From Cotesia glomerata (Eukaryota; Arthropoda; Insecta; Hymenoptera; Braconidae), in assembly GCF_020080835.1 (NCBI RefSeq), contig NC_058166.1, positions 9,726,380 to 9,790,379 on the forward strand: 64,000 nt of DNA. Direction: 5' to 3'. The position numbers and the translations under genes were made by a program. This document shows positions 24,433-36,899 of the stretch, in pieces. Position 1 is the first letter of the stretch, and each line of letters opens with the position of its first letter. The notes beneath the pieces are model-generated. The model was not told the DNA's origin. It did not search any database and was given only the letters and a program-made list of their open reading frames with translations.

Positions 24433-25709
24433 TTGTTTTTTTTTCTCTCTTTAGGGGGGGGAATCCTTTTTACGGATTCCAGGCGTAGCTGTTTGGCCTG
24501 GATATGTGGCGACTCGACGCAGCGTCATACTAAAACTCGACGCTGACGCCCCTACCCACTAAACCCTAAAACCCCTTTCTCTTCTATCCTCTGATCCCCC
24601 ATGGTACCGCCGTAAGGCATTTCTTCGCGGGGGGAGGAATTAGCTGCCGCTCTTCCTTCTGGTGGCTAAGATGTTATTTTTTCCTTCTAGATTCTGTCTT
24701 TCGCTCTTTTCCTCTCAATGGATCGCAACTCGGTAAGCACTTTTGTAGCAAAAGTGCTTGTGGCGTTCCAGGCAGCTTCTGATGACAGCATTGCTGCTAC
24801 TATTGTCTCTGGTTGGATTTTCCTCTTCAGGATATTCTCCAGCTCATCTCGCTGTGGGTAAAAACGTGGGCACTCAAAGAAAACGTGCTCTGCATCTTCA
24901 TTGACTCCTGAGCAGGACGGGCACTCCGGGGAATCATCATGCTTGAAGCGGTGGAGATACGCCCGGAAACAGCCGTGTCCTGATAACATCTGTGTAAGAT
25001 AATAGTTGACCTCACCGTGACTCCGGTTTAGCCAAACGTTGATCCTTGGTATGAGACGATGCGTCCACCTACCCTTCACTGTGGCATCCCACTGTAGTTG
25101 CCATCTACTTATGCTCCTCTGCCGCTCTTCTGTTCCAAGCTCCTCAGCGCTTAGTGTGGTCGACTTCTTTCGTTGGTAAAGGATCCGTCTTTCCTCAGCT
25201 AAGACTCTGAGAGGCAAAGTTCCGGAAATGACACACACTGCTTCCATAGATATTGTGCGGAAGGCACTTGCTACTCTTAAGGCACTCAGACAGTAGACTG
25301 GTCCAGCCTTTCTCCACGATTCTTGCTTTTCTAGTGCGTCCGCCCAGATAGATATTCCGTAAGTGAGCACTGATGTGACTACAGATGATAGTAGTAGTCT
25401 TCTGCTCTGCTTTGGGCCTCCGACGTTTGGCATCAGTCGTGCTAAGCTAGCTACCACTGCTGATGCTTTTGCATTCACGTGTTCGACTTGCTGCTTAAAG
25501 TTGAGTCGGGCATCAAGCATCACTCCCAGATATCGGATATATGGTTGTGATGTGATTTCTTGTTCTCCGACTTTCAGTTTTATGGTCTCTATCACTTTTC
25601 TGCTGGTAATAAGCACAGCCTCAGTCTTCTGTTTAGCCAGTTGTAGATTCATTGAATCCATCCACCGGTTAACTTTCTCAAAGGTGATACCGAACATGTG
25701 GTTTATCTC

Positions 25710-25713
<4 letters not shown>
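24433..25713 (-). mobile_element. R1-clade LINE copy A, 5'-truncated
   Basis: Minus-strand LINE flanked by (TG)n on both sides (24412-24431 and 25714-25804). It keeps the RT C-terminal half from just after the catalytic motif (DEINHMFGITFEKVNRW), the C-terminal Cys/His motif (CPSC, then HVFFECPRF) and the 3' UTR ending in a short A tail (24436-24443 on + as T). Coding runs 25711-24687 without interruption; the apparent His-Thr N-terminus is the microsatellite. It is nearly identical to copy D at 40.5 kb, so the two are recent sisters. 5' truncation makes it dead on arrival. Confidence 0.9.

Positions 25714-25804
<91 letters not shown>
25714..25804. repeat. (TG)n tract between LINE copies A and B
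   Basis: About 45 TG units separating two LINEs inserted in the same microsatellite. Confidence 0.9.
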
Positions 25805-25807
<3 letters not shown>

Positions 25808-28665
25808 TTTTACGGATTCCAGGCATAGCTGTTCGGCCTGGATATGTAGCGACTTGACGCAGCGTCATACTAAAACTCGACGCTAACGCCCCTACCCACT
25901 AAACCCTAAACCCCTTTTCTTCTTTCCTCTAATCCCTCATGGAAACCGTCGTCAGACATTACTTCGTGAGGGGAAGATCTAGCTACTGCTATTCCTTCTG
26001 GTGGCTAAGGTGTTATTTTTCCTTCCTTCTAGTTTCTGTCATTTGCCCTTTTTCTTTCAATGGAACGCAGCTCTGTAAGCACTTCGGTGGTAAACGTGCT
26101 TGTGGCGTTCCAGGCAGCTTCGGATGACAGCATTTCTTCTACTATTGACTCTGGTGTGATTTTATTGTTCAGGATCTTCTCTAACTCATCACGCTGTGGG
26201 TTAAAACGAGGGCACTCAAAGAAAACGTGCTCCGCATTTTCAGCAACTCTTGGGCAAGACGGACACTCTGGGGAATTATCGTGCTTAAAGCGATGAAGGT
26301 ACTCCCGGAAACAGCCGTGTCCTGACAACATCTAGGTCAGATAGTAGTTGGCCTCGCCGTGATTCCGGTTAAGCCAAACGTCAATCCTTGGTATAAGTCG
26401 ATGAGTCCATCTTCCCTTCTCCGCAGCATCCCATAGTTGTTGCCATCTTGCTATACTATGTTGTTGCTCTTCAGTTCTCAGTTCTTCAGCACTCAGTGTA
26501 GATGACCTCTTTCGGTGGTATAGATTCCGTCTTTCCTCAGCTAGGACTCTAAGAGGCAGAGTTCCAGAAATGACACAGGAGCACACTGCCTCCTCGGATA
26601 TTGTGTGGAAGGCGCTTGCAACTCTCAGTGCACTTAATCGGTAGACCGGTCCGGCTTTCCTCCATGATTCTTGGGTCTCCAGCGCGTCTGCCCAAACGGA
26701 TATTCCATATGTGAGCACTGATGTGACTACTGACGACAGCAATAGTATCCTGCTCTGCTTCGGGCCTCCAACATTCGGCATCAGTCTTGATAGGCTAGTT
26801 ACCACCGCTGATGCTTTAGCACTTACGTGTTCGACCTGTTGCTTAAAGTTCAGTCGGGCATCCAGCGTCACCCCCAGATATCGGATAAATGGTTGCGATG
26901 CGATCTCCTGCTCGCCGATATTCAGCTTGATGTTTTTTACGATCTTTCTGCTGGTGATGAGAACAGCTTCAGTTTTGTGCTTGGCTAACTCCAACTTCAT
27001 CATCTCCATCCATAGGTTAATCCGGCTAAATGTGATATCAAAAGCCAGATTGATCTCTTCGAAGTGTTTCGCGACAATCACTACCGCTACATCGTCGGCA
27101 TATGCAACAAGTTTCACCTCTGATGGTAATGCAACTCTCAGGAGACCATCATACATGATGTTCCACAGAAAAGGACCCAAAACCGAGCCCTGTGGCACTC
27201 CTCCGGTTATTTCGTACTCCCTTGTGTCATATTTATTATTATAAATATTTCATGTCATATTTGAGGACTCTGTCTGTAAAGTAGTTTGCTACCATTCTGC
27301 GAAGGTATCCTGGCACTTCTTTATCTTCGAGAGCTCGCATGATGCAGTCCCAGTTAGCGGAATTGAAGGCATTTTTGATGTCCAAGGCAGCCACTAAACA
27401 ATACTTCTTTCTGCCACGTTCCCATTTCTTTCCAGCGATTGTCTCCTTAGCTGTATCGACCACCAGGTTGATCGCATCCAGCGTTGTCGTCCTTTCCGGA
27501 AACCATACTGGCCTTCTGCTAGGAGTGGATCGACGGCTGCTTCTATTCGTTGGTGCATTATACGCTAATATCTTACCCGCTGTATCCAGCATGCAGAGTG
27601 GTCGGTAGGATGATGGCTCGTCCGGTGGCTTCTTCCCTTTAGGGAGAAGTCCAAGTCTTTGCTGTTTCCATCTTCTAGGAAAAATCCCTTCTTTAAGGCA
27701 CGAATCGTAGGTATCTAAGAATAGATTTGGCGCTGCTTTAATAGCTGTTTTTAATGCAATATTCGGGATTCCATCCAATCCCGGCGCCTTATTATTTCCT
27801 ACTCGGTTGCACGCCTCCATCAGTTCCTCTTCTGTGACAGGTGGAATGTCTTCTCGATTTACTGGCAATGAAGAATAGCCGAACTTACTTTGTCGAGGAA
27901 ACAGCGTAGAAACTATTCTTTCCAGGAGCTGTGGACACGTAGGTGATGGCATTGGCTGGCGCTTCAGGTGGGTCATGACCACCCTATACGGTCTGCCCCA
28001 TGGGTCCTTTTCTACCTCATCGACGAGTTCCTTCCAACAGCGTCTTTTGCTATCTTTGATGGCCTTGTTCAGTTCTCGACGGGCCTTTTTGTATTCCGCG
28101 ACCAGCTCCGCAGAGTTAGGTCGTCGGTGACCACGCTGTGATAATCTTCTCTTTCTATGACAGGCTGTGCGAAGGGCGTTAATCTGATCATTCCACCAGT
28201 GCACCGATGGTCTTTTATTGATGCCACGCTTACGGGGCATGCCGGTGTCGCACGCCTGGGCAATTCTCGTCATTAAGTCCTTCGTCTTCTCTACAGCATT
28301 TCCTGTGATGATGGTCGAGTCACTGTCTAAGGCTACTACCGAAGCTTCCGAGTCAAAGTCTTTCACTTTCCATCCAGCTGCATTAGTTTGTCTAGTTGCT
28401 CTTTGAGGGTTCCAGCCAGCCAATATTTCCCAAAGTATTGCACTGTGGTTGCTGGCGGTGTAGGTGTTTAAGATTTCCCAAGAATAGTTTCCTTTCAATA
28501 AGCTGCTGCTGACGAATGTGAGGTCTATTATCGAACTAGCCTCTCCCTTGGTATATGTTGGTGTCTCACCGATGTTGAGAAGGACCACGTCCAGTGAGGC
28601 CATTGCTTCACGTAGAGCCTTGCCTCGCGCATTAGTCTGCTTGCTGCCCCAGTCTACCACCCAGG
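25805..28665 (-). mobile_element. R1-clade LINE copy B, 5'-truncated
   Basis: Flanked by TG repeats. It starts inside the endonuclease (WGSKQTNARGKAL, SNHSAI), then carries the RT (PGLDGIPN, LDIKNAFNSA, PQGSVLGP, LVAYADDVAVV) and the C-terminal Cys/His region. Breaks: a frameshift near 27.55 kb; a short local duplication with stops at 27.23-27.25 kb (two copies of AAATATGAC about 26 bp apart on the minus strand); and a TAG at about 26332 where copy A has Gln. The catalytic YADD is intact, but the element is not functional. Confidence 0.88.
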
Positions 28666-28668
28666 AAT

Positions 28669-28694
28669 GTGTGTGTGTGTGTGTGTGTGTGTGT
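28669..28694. repeat. (TG)n tract between LINE copies B and C
   Basis: About 13 TG units, the leftover target between two LINE insertions. Confidence 0.9.
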
Positions 28695-28932
28695 TTTTTT
28701 TGTGGGGAATCCTTTTTACGGATTCTAGGCATAGCTGTTTGGCCTGGATATGTGGCGACTCGACGCAGCGTCATACTAGCTCGACACTAACGCCCCTACC
28801 CACTAAACCCTAAACCCCTTTTCCTTCTTTCCTCTAATCCCTCATGGAAACCGCCGTCAGGCATTACTTCGTGAAGGGAGGATCTAGCTACTGCTCTTCC
28901 TTCTGGTGGCTAAGGTGTTAACTATCTTCCTT

Positions 28933-31578
28933 CTATCTTCTGCTATTTGCTCTTTTTCTTTCGGTGGAACGCAAGTCTTTAAGGACTTCTGTTGCAAACG
29001 TGTTGGTAGCGTTCCAGGCAGCTTCTGATGACAACATTGCTTCTACTAGTGAATCTGGTTGCATTCTCTGGTTCAGAATCCTCTCCAGTTCTTCACGCTG
29101 TGGATCGAAACGAGGACATACAAAGAAGACGTGCTCCGCGTCTTCAGCAGCTCCTGGGCAGGACGGGCACTCCGAAGAGTCATCGTGCTTAAAGCGGTGT
29201 AGATACTCTCGAAAACACCCATGTCCCGACAACATCTGCGTAAGATAGTAATTGACCTCACCGTGATTCCGGTTAAGCCAAATGTCGACCCGAGGTATGA
29301 GACGGTGCGTCCACCTACCCTTCTCTGCAGCATCCCATTGTAGTTGCCATCGGCCTATGCTCTTTTGCCGTTCTTCAATTCTAAGTTCTTCCGGGCTCAG
29401 TGCAGTTGACCTTTTTCGTTGGTAAAGGGCCCGTCTTTCCTCTGCTAGAACTCTAAGAGGTAGGGTTCCAGCAATGACGCACACTGCTTCTTCTGATAGA
29501 GTGCGGAAGGCACTAGCTACTCGTAGGGCACTCTGTCGGTATATTGGTCCAGCTTTTCTCCATGATTCTTGGGTTTCCAGTGCATCAGCCCAAATGGATA
29601 TTCCGTAAGTGAGCACTGATGTGACTACTGATGACAATAGTAGCCTCCTGCTCTGCATTGGGCCTCCGATGTTAGGCATCAGCCGTGCGAGACTAGCCCT
29701 CACTACTGACGCTTTGGCACTGACATGTTCCACCTGCTGTTTGAAGTTGAGTCGTGCATCCAGCATCACTCCCAGATAACGGATAAATGGTTGTGATGTG
29801 ATTTCTCGGTCACCGACATTAATCTTAATTGTTTCAACTTCTTTTCGGCTGGTAATAAGCACTGCTTCGGTCTTCTGCTTGGCCAGTTGTAGGTTCACTG
29901 TATCCATCCACTGGTTGATCTTCTCAAAAGTGATGTCAAACAGATGTTGAATCTCGTCGAGGTGTTTGGCGACGATCACTGCGGCAACATCATCCGCATA
30001 CGCTACCAGTTTGACACATCTTGGAAGCTTCAGTCTCAGGAGCCCGTCATACATGATATTCCACAGAAGTGGACCAAGAACAGAGCCCTGTGGCACACCA
30101 CCGGTTATATCATACTCTTTTGGACCATTCTTTGTATCGTATTTCAGCACTCTATCTATCTAAAATAGCTAATCACTAGTCTGCGAAGATATGTTGGCAC
30201 GTTCTTCTCGTCGAGAGCTTGCATGATGCAGTCCCAATTAGCGGAATTGAAAGCATTTTTGATGTCCAAGGCAGCCACCAGGCAGTACTTCTTCGTTCCA
30301 CCCTTCCATCTAGTTCCTGCGATTGCCTCTTTGGCCGTATTAACAACCAGGTTGATCGCGTCCAGGGTTGATCGTCCTTTCCGGAATCCATACTGGTTGT
30401 CTGCCAAGAGTGGGTCGACTACTGCATCTATTCGCTGATGGATGATACGCTCAAATATCTTACCCGCCGTATCTAGCATGCAGAGTGGTCGGTAAGATGA
30501 CGGTTCTTCTGGCGGTTTCTTTCCTTTAGGTAAAAGTACTAACCGTTGCTGTTTCCACTTACGAGGAAAAGTCCCCTCCTTGAGGCATGCGTTGTAAGCG
30601 TCTAGAAATAATGTTGGTGCTGCCTTTATGATGGTTTTCAAGGCTATATTAGGGATTCCGTCCAATCCCGGCGCTTTATTATTTCCTACCCGATTACAGG
30701 ACTCCAACAATTCTTCTTCAGTGACAGGTGGAATGTCGTCCAGTTCATCTTGCGTTGACTGATAATTGAGACTGTGTTGCTGTGGAAACAGCGCAGTGAC
30801 GATTTTCTGAAGGAGTTGGGGACACGTAGGTGACGGCATTTGTTGTTTCTTCAGGTGCGTCATGACCACCTTATACGGCCGACCCCACACGTCTTTGTCG
30901 ACCTCGTATATGAGCTCTTTCCAGCATCTTCTTTTGCTCTCTTTTATGGCCTTATTAAGTTCACGACGAGCTTTTTTGTACTCTGCGATCAGCACTGCAG
31001 AGTAAGGTCGTTGATAGCCACGCTGTGATATTCTTCTCTTTCGATGACACTCTTTACGGAGGTTGCTGATATGATCATTCCACCAGTGTACCGCAGGTCT
31101 TGAATTCATAACACGTTTGCGAGGCATACTGGCATCACAAGCTTGTGTTACTCGCATCATCAGAGCCTTAGTATGTTCTTCTGCACATCCAGTCTCTATC
31201 GGATCACTATCGAGGGCTATTAGCAATACTTCTGGGTCAAGAGATTTCACCTTCCAACCGACGGTGTTAAATTGCTTGATAGGCCCCCGGAGGTTCTGGT
31301 CGTTTGACGTTTCCCAGAGTATCGCATGATGGTCACTGGCAGTGTAGATGTCCAGTACCTTCCAGTTAGTGTTACCTTTAGCAAGGCTGGTACTGACAAA
31401 AGTGACGTCTACAATCGAGCTTGCGTCACCTTTGGTGTAGGTCGGCGTGTCATCACTGTTGAGCAAGACTACATCTAGTGTAGAAAGAGCTAGTGTAGAA
31501 AGAGCATTCCCGTACTGTCTGCATAAGCAGGTCATGCGCAGCTTCGCAGTGATTGATGTTAAGCTGCAGTATCCTCAT
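28933..31578 (-). pseudogene. LINE copy C ORF2 (endonuclease/RT), internally deleted
   Basis: It starts MRILQLNINHCEAAHDLL at 31578, a typical R1-clade endonuclease beginning. Near 31.53 kb it jumps to the late endonuclease (LDVVLLNSDDTPTYTKGD, then SDHHAI), so roughly 120-130 residues including the GDFNAW segment are gone and the frame shifts. RT follows: SPTCPQLLQ, NKAPGLDGIPN, FRKGRSTLDA, LDIKNAFNSANW, a frameshift at about 30150-30160, then PQGSVLGPLLWN and an intact YADD. The C-terminus has CPSCPGA and HVFFVCPRF. The element cannot make a complete enzyme. Confidence 0.88.
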
Positions 31579-32927
31579 GTTCGTTTATTTGTCAGCTTCT
31601 GGAGTGCTTCTTGGAAGACTGGACATCGGCCAGAACCAGACCGGTGAGCAGTGTCCTGAGAGCCAGGTTTTTCCGCACATAACGCACATTTCACTTTATT
31701 TTGGCATTGAGCAGCTTGATGACCTGTTTGCCCACATTTGATGCAAAGCCCAGATCGGTCGACTTCGCTTTTACATTGAGCAGTAGTGTGCCCAAAGTGC
31801 CAGCACTTATAGCATCGTAATGGTGTCTTAATTGCTCTGACACGGCAATTTACCCAGCCAATCCTTATTTTGCCTGTCTTTCCAAGTATCTTCTGCACTA
31901 TTGCTGCTGGCAATCGTACCGAAGCAGTTTGAGTACCTCTGTAGGCCGGACGAATTTTAATGACATCTTCAGGTATTTCGTAGTCATTTCCAGCTGCCTC
32001 TTGTAAGGCCTTCCGGACATCGTCTTTAGTTGTTTCGTCGTCAATGTCCCGGATTTCAAGCTGTTCCTCTGGGCCTTTACAGATGACTTGCGCTTCTTCT
32101 TTAAGGATGCTCTTGATGGTCTTCAGCAAAGCTTGTCCTTTGTCTGCGGTCTTTCTGGAAAGCGTAATGAGCATATTCCCATCATTCGTCTTTTGAACCT
32201 TGTCAACGACGTCACGGGTCTGATCTGGTGGGACATCTTTTTAATCCGACGCAGTATCTCGGCATATTTTGCCTTCTCAACGGGTCGAATAATTAAGGCA
32301 TCTGGTTTGGTGAATTTTCGCGGTTTTTCCCGCTTAGGCTCCGGCCGAGATTTGTTCTCCGGTTGTTTTGGTAACCGCTCTCTCGCTTGCTCCTTCTTCT
32401 CCTTCTTGGATTGGACCTTCTGCCATTCAGTCACCTCTTTTTTCCGGCGTTCTGCACTGCCGTGTTTTCGGAGGGCTTGGTTTCAGGTCCTTTTTCTTCA
32501 CAACTTGGCAGATCGTTGGGTCGGGAGAAGATCGATCTTTTCTCTTAGTTGACTTGCTGCTAGTTCTGATTCTGTCTTCCGCGACTGATTCACCGTCACC
32601 TTCGGCTCCAGTGTCCATTGCTTCTTCATTGACGATAGTTGCTTGAATTCTTCTCTCCGGTGTAGTGCGAGAAGTGCGTCGTACTGTTAAACACCATTCT
32701 TCATCAAGTTTCTTGAATCTCTGGAGGGCATTGGCTACGCTGGTCGTCTTGGTCTTAATCTCCTTGTGGATATTGACCTTAGATTGGATGAAGTCATTTA
32801 GCTCACTGGTCAGCTTTTCAAGGCGTTCAAACGCTTGCGACCGCTTCATTTCAGCGCTTGCTTCAATCGCTGCTTGTTGGGCATGAGGCCCGTTTTCACT
32901 ATTGTTGTTTTCCTGAATTTTACTCAT
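31575..32927 (-). pseudogene. LINE copy C ORF1 (Gag-like, CCHC knuckles), two frameshifts
   Basis: The Gag-like ORF1 protein would bind the LINE RNA. Three open pieces (32927-32427, 32434-32123, 32174-31575) lie in successive frames, so two frameshifts separate them. The N-terminal piece is charged and probably coiled coil. The middle is very Lys/Glu-rich. The C-terminal piece has three zinc knuckles in order: CYKCWHFGHTTAQC, CIKCGQTGHQAAQC and a CALC-initiated third. Three CCHC knuckles are usual for R1-clade ORF1. Confidence 0.85.
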
Positions 32928-33467
32928 ACTTTTAAATTCACCAGCGCATCGTACGGAGTGGAGCGGGTTGTCATAACTAGGAACGGGTGTACCCTCGGAG
33001 ATAGTACTCCTACCCCAGTTCCCTGAGGCCTAGCCGACACTTAGCCAGCCCCGGAATACACGGACGGACTAGACTCGCTCGAAGCGGTGAAGATTCCGAT
33101 CTCTAACACTCACTGCGTACTTCCTGATCAAGGCCCGAAGTGGCTGGCTCCTGATCCACTGCTGCAACTTACACCTCGGCAGAGCAAGCTCACATCAGCC
33201 GTGGCCTGCATCGTCGGAAACTACGACACGAGGTTCCGGTCACTCCCAGTGGGTCACAGCAGAGAACGATCGTCTTGTTAGGTCAGTTAGTGCGACCAAC
33301 CCATTAAAGGGGAGTTTTGTCCACGGGAGCGTATTTTGTTTGGTTATTTTGCTTGGCTCCTACCCGCTGTACCTCATCAACTAAGAGATTAAGTGTCATC
33401 CAAGGACAGCGAGCGTTCTCCCATCCGCTCGGGGAGACGCGCCCGGTAGCAGTATCTCTTCTGCCCC

Positions 33468-33498
<31 letters not shown>

Positions 33499-34196
33499 AC
33501 TATGTGACTCGCTTATAACTTTTGAACGACTGAACCGATTGGAACGTCCGAAGCGGCGTTCTAAAGAGTTCCCTCAAACTTAGATTTCCTGTGAATTTGA
33601 ACTGATTCGGACCGATAGATTTTGAGAAATTTTGAAAAATCTCAAAAAAAATAAGAAAAAAATTTTTTTTGAAAGTGGTTTTTTGGAATAACTTTTAAAC
33701 GGCTTTATCGATCAACTTCAAAAACTAATCCGCCCTTCAGCTTGAAAAACCACGTCGATCGCCACCAAGCTGGTCGAAATCGATTGATTCATTCGAGAGA
33801 TATCGTGAACGAAAGAAAACCGAAAAAAGTGTTTTTTCGGGATCACTCCGAAATTTTCGGTTCGATCAATTAAAACCTGAAAATAACTTAGGATAATAAA
33901 ACTACGTCGAATACCGCCAGTCGCGTGAAAATTGGTTGATCCATTCAAAAGTTATTGCGGTTTGAAAATTCCAAAAATAGTGTTCTATGAAACTTCTATC
34001 AGACTTTTGAGCTGGGAGACCTCAAATGCATCGAAATATTATTTCTTTGAACTCAGCGAGCTCAAAATATCACATAAATTATATTTTGAGCTCAAAAATC
34101 TCATAAATGTCATAAGTACAATTTTAAGCGCCCAGGAATGGAATTAGCGGGAAGTTGCAGGGATGGCCTTTAGGGTGAACCGTTTTTCTAATTTTT

Positions 34197-34650
34197 TTTT
34201 CATGAAATTAATGAGAATATTTCTAAGAATTATAAATCTCATCTGTTGAAATTTTCGATGTCGGAATAAAATTTCCGACCCTCGATTTCTACAACGAGTT
34301 CGTCCTCCGATATACTGAGCATTAATTTATTTAACATTCATCAAAAAATTAAATTTATCGTGCCCAGAGTCTTAATTATATATATTTCTATGAATTTTAT
34401 AAGAGTATTTCTGAAAATTATAAATTTCATCTGTCGAAATTTGCGATATCAGAATAAAATTCCGGATCCTTGATTTCGACATCGAGTTCTTCCTCTGATA
34501 GAATGAGAATCAATTAATTTGCTATTCATGAAAAAATCAAATTTATCGTGGCAAAATTTTTTCATTTATATTTTCATGGAATTTATTAGATTTTTTCCAA
34601 GAATTGTGATTTACACATGTTGAAATTTGCGATCTGTAAATATAATCTAC
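34197..34650. repeat. 187-bp tandem repeat, about 2.4 units
   Basis: Units share GAAATTTKCGATRTC: the phrase starts at 34248, 34436 and 34622, spacings of 188 and 186 bp. Copies are well diverged. It starts right at the 3' end of D-family copy 6. Confidence 0.75.
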
Positions 34651-34931
34651 AACTCCTAATTATATAACGTTCCTAATAAAAGTGACCTTTGTTGTTTATA
34701 TGATGAAATCATCGTAAACAGTACTTAGTAATCACTATAGTTTCATAAATAATAAGTGCATCTAAATTCAAATTGCGACATCGGAATCGCGCACATTCCG
34801 ACAAGTCGGAGGCGTCTACCAGGGATAAGTTATATTCTTACGTGAACTTCAGTAGTAAGCAGACATAAATCGATAATTTTCAAAATTAAAGTGACTAAAA
34901 TTCATAATCAAGTGTAAGTAGAGAGGAAAAA

Positions 34932-35339
34932 ATGGAAGTTGATCGTGTATATTTAGATTCGTGTGTTTTGTGTGATGAAAATTTGAAAGATTTTAAAACT
35001 GTAACAGTGTCGACGGGACTTTTGAAATAGACAGAAGCGATTTAAAAGCGAAATAATAATCTGTGGCATAAATGGAATAATTGTCCATCAATTGTCTTAC
35101 ATGAAAAATGTCGTAAGTCGTATTCTAATGTAAGAAGTGTAAGTACCGCGAGAAAACGGAGTATTGAAAGTCGTAACCGCGAAAATTCAATGAACGATTC
35201 GATTTCAAATCAGCACTTTAATTTTAGATCACTTTGTTTCATATGTGGAGAACATTGTTCAGAGGCTGATGAAATTCAAAAAACAGTAGCTAAACTGGAT
35301 AACAACGAAAGTTCTGATAGTTCTGACGATGACATTTAA
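34932..35339 (+). pseudogene. Cys-rich transposon-type protein relic with two in-frame stops
   Basis: One frame from ATG 34932 to TAA 35337-35339 (135 codons) is open except for a TAG at 35028-35030 and a TAA about five codons later. It shows two CxxC-type units, CVLCDENL at the N-terminus and CFICGEHC near the end, with LHEKCRKSY between them. It ends in an acidic SSDSSDDD tail. The pattern is one I associate with N-terminal Cys-rich modules of multicopy insect transposon proteins, but I cannot name the family. The nearby DNA shows no other part of such a gene. Confidence 0.5.
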
Positions 35340-36810
35340 ATTTTAATTTATTTTAGTGTACTTTTGAATCAGCATTTTTTTATTGTTACTGCTTTTATTG
35401 TAAATGTGATAAATAAATTGTTGAAATTAATAAATAATATACATGCTCTAATTTATTTAAAATTTGATTATACTAAAAAGATGTATAGCATTTGATTATA
35501 AAAATAATTAATTTCTTTAAATAAACTTTATGGAGTGAAATGTTTCTTAATAAAATTAAAAATAAGAATTTCTTAATTAATGTTTAATTATTGATTTAAA
35601 AATTTTGAAACTATTTAATTTTTTTCTTCGAATAAAAATATAGTTCACTGAAAAAATTTGGAATTATTTCTCAGCGTTTGAATTTGAGTAGGTGCACGCG
35701 TATGCTGCGCATGCGCAATACGACTTTCGACGCTACCCTCGCGGATTCGTAGTCACGATAAAATGATCGTCAAACGACGGTAAATGCACCGTAAATTCAC
35801 AGTGTTGATAAATTATCGTCGCTCGACTATCGAACGATCGTCGTTTGACAGTGCCTGACGAGTATCGTTGTGAAAATTTTTCACTGTTACTTTATGATTT
35901 TTATTCTGTATAGTTATTATACTTCACTCGTCGAAAAACAAAATTTTTACTTGGTTACCCCGATTTTTACCTAAGCAAAAATCGTAGATCATCAATCGAT
36001 CGTCTATCATTTGACAGTCATTCGAAAACATATAAATTGTCAAAAAACCGTAACTCGGTGGTGGATGCACAGTGGTCTGTAAGTGAAACGAGCGTATAAT
36101 GTCGGTAAGTTAGAAATTTTTACAAGTCAATGATAAGTAAGTGCTGACTATGGTTTTTTTTTATTTCATTAAAAATTCTCAAAGTAAATAAAAAGATAGG
36201 CAAATGAGAATTTTCAGTAAATACTCGGGATGAAAAATTTGATAAAAAAATTAAATTATTGTAATTTTGTTTATTTCAAAGTAAAATCATAAAAAGTAAA
36301 ATAAAATAAAGTAAAATAATGAATAAGTAAAATAAATAAAATAAAATAAAGTAAAATCATAAAATCATAAAAAATTGTTTTTTTAACAATTCATTAGTTA
36401 ATAAATTATAATTCATTTTCAACTCAACTTTTAACATATTTTTTATACCTCTAATATTTTCACTGTAATTCTACAAATTCGGATCCATTATTAAGGATTT
36501 GAGTTTTTTATTAGACGAAAATTTTAATTTCAAAATTACGGTAAAATTGTTTATTATCAAGGAAAATTATTATGAGATATTTTTTTTTTTTTAATTAAAT
36601 TTTAAGCAATTTCTTTTCCAGAACTTTTTTTATACAATTAATAATTCGACCGTAATTTCAAAATCAAGATTTTCATAATTATCAAAAATTTGAATCATTA
36701 ATTAAGATTATTATTTTGAATTTACGGAAGAAATATAAATTTATTTAAGCTATTTTTATCTGTAAAATGAAAAAAAAAAATGACTAAGTTTTGACACCTT
36801 ATGAGGTAAC
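35340..36810. other. AT-rich intergenic DNA with a CG-motif stretch
   Basis: 35690-36110 has many short CGT/ACG words (GATCGTC, AACGACGG, ACCGTAAATTCAC) in an otherwise AT-rich background. Related words (ACCGTGAATTAACCGTG) return at 38050-38400, on the other side of the foldback at 37.5-37.9 kb. 36280-36375 is a low-complexity TAAAA tract. No gene is seen. Confidence 0.5.
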
Positions 36811-36814
36811 TAAA

Positions 36815-36885
36815 TCCGGAGACACGATAGTGTCTCGCGCCAAGTACACGTCCAATATATGGCGTGAGACAACGTGTCTCTATTC
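36815..36885. repeat. Small imperfect inverted repeat with CGCGCCAAGTACACGT core
   Basis: GAGACAC...GTGTCTCGCGCC on the left pairs imperfectly with GGCGTGAGACA...TGTCTC on the right. The centre contains CGCCAAGTACACGTCCAA, the same phrase as in the larger foldback at 37.5 kb. Confidence 0.6.
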
Positions 36886-36899
36886 TCTCATCATATGTC

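Larger units (their letters stand above)
28695..33470 (-). mobile_element. R1-clade LINE copy C, nearly full length, in AC/TG repeats
   Basis: A 4.8-kb element: 5' end at about 33470 directly after (TG)n, 5' UTR to 32928, ORF1 (32927-31575), ORF2 (31578-28933), and a 3' UTR ending in a short A tail next to (TG)n. ORF1 stop and ORF2 start overlap as ATGA (31575-31578). The three-knuckle ORF1, the lack of RNase H and the insertion in AC/TG repeats fit the R1 clade, whose Mino- and Waldo-type members are known to target AC or ACAY repeats. The clade call is from motif recognition. Confidence 0.85.
24261..34196 (+). repeat. D-family repeat, copy 6, split by three LINE insertions
   Basis: The 5' part (24261-24431: hairpin, AAGCTTCCC, start of the TG tract) and the 3' part (33471-34196: end of the TG tract, body, GAGCTC hairpins, TAGCGGGAAGTTGCAGGG) form one D element of about 900 bp. 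The 9 kb between them are three consecutive minus-strand LINEs separated by leftover TG repeats. The element continues in register across the insertions (TATGTCTGTATGTG... then ...TGACTATGTGACTCGC), as in the uninterrupted copy 1. Confidence 0.85.
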
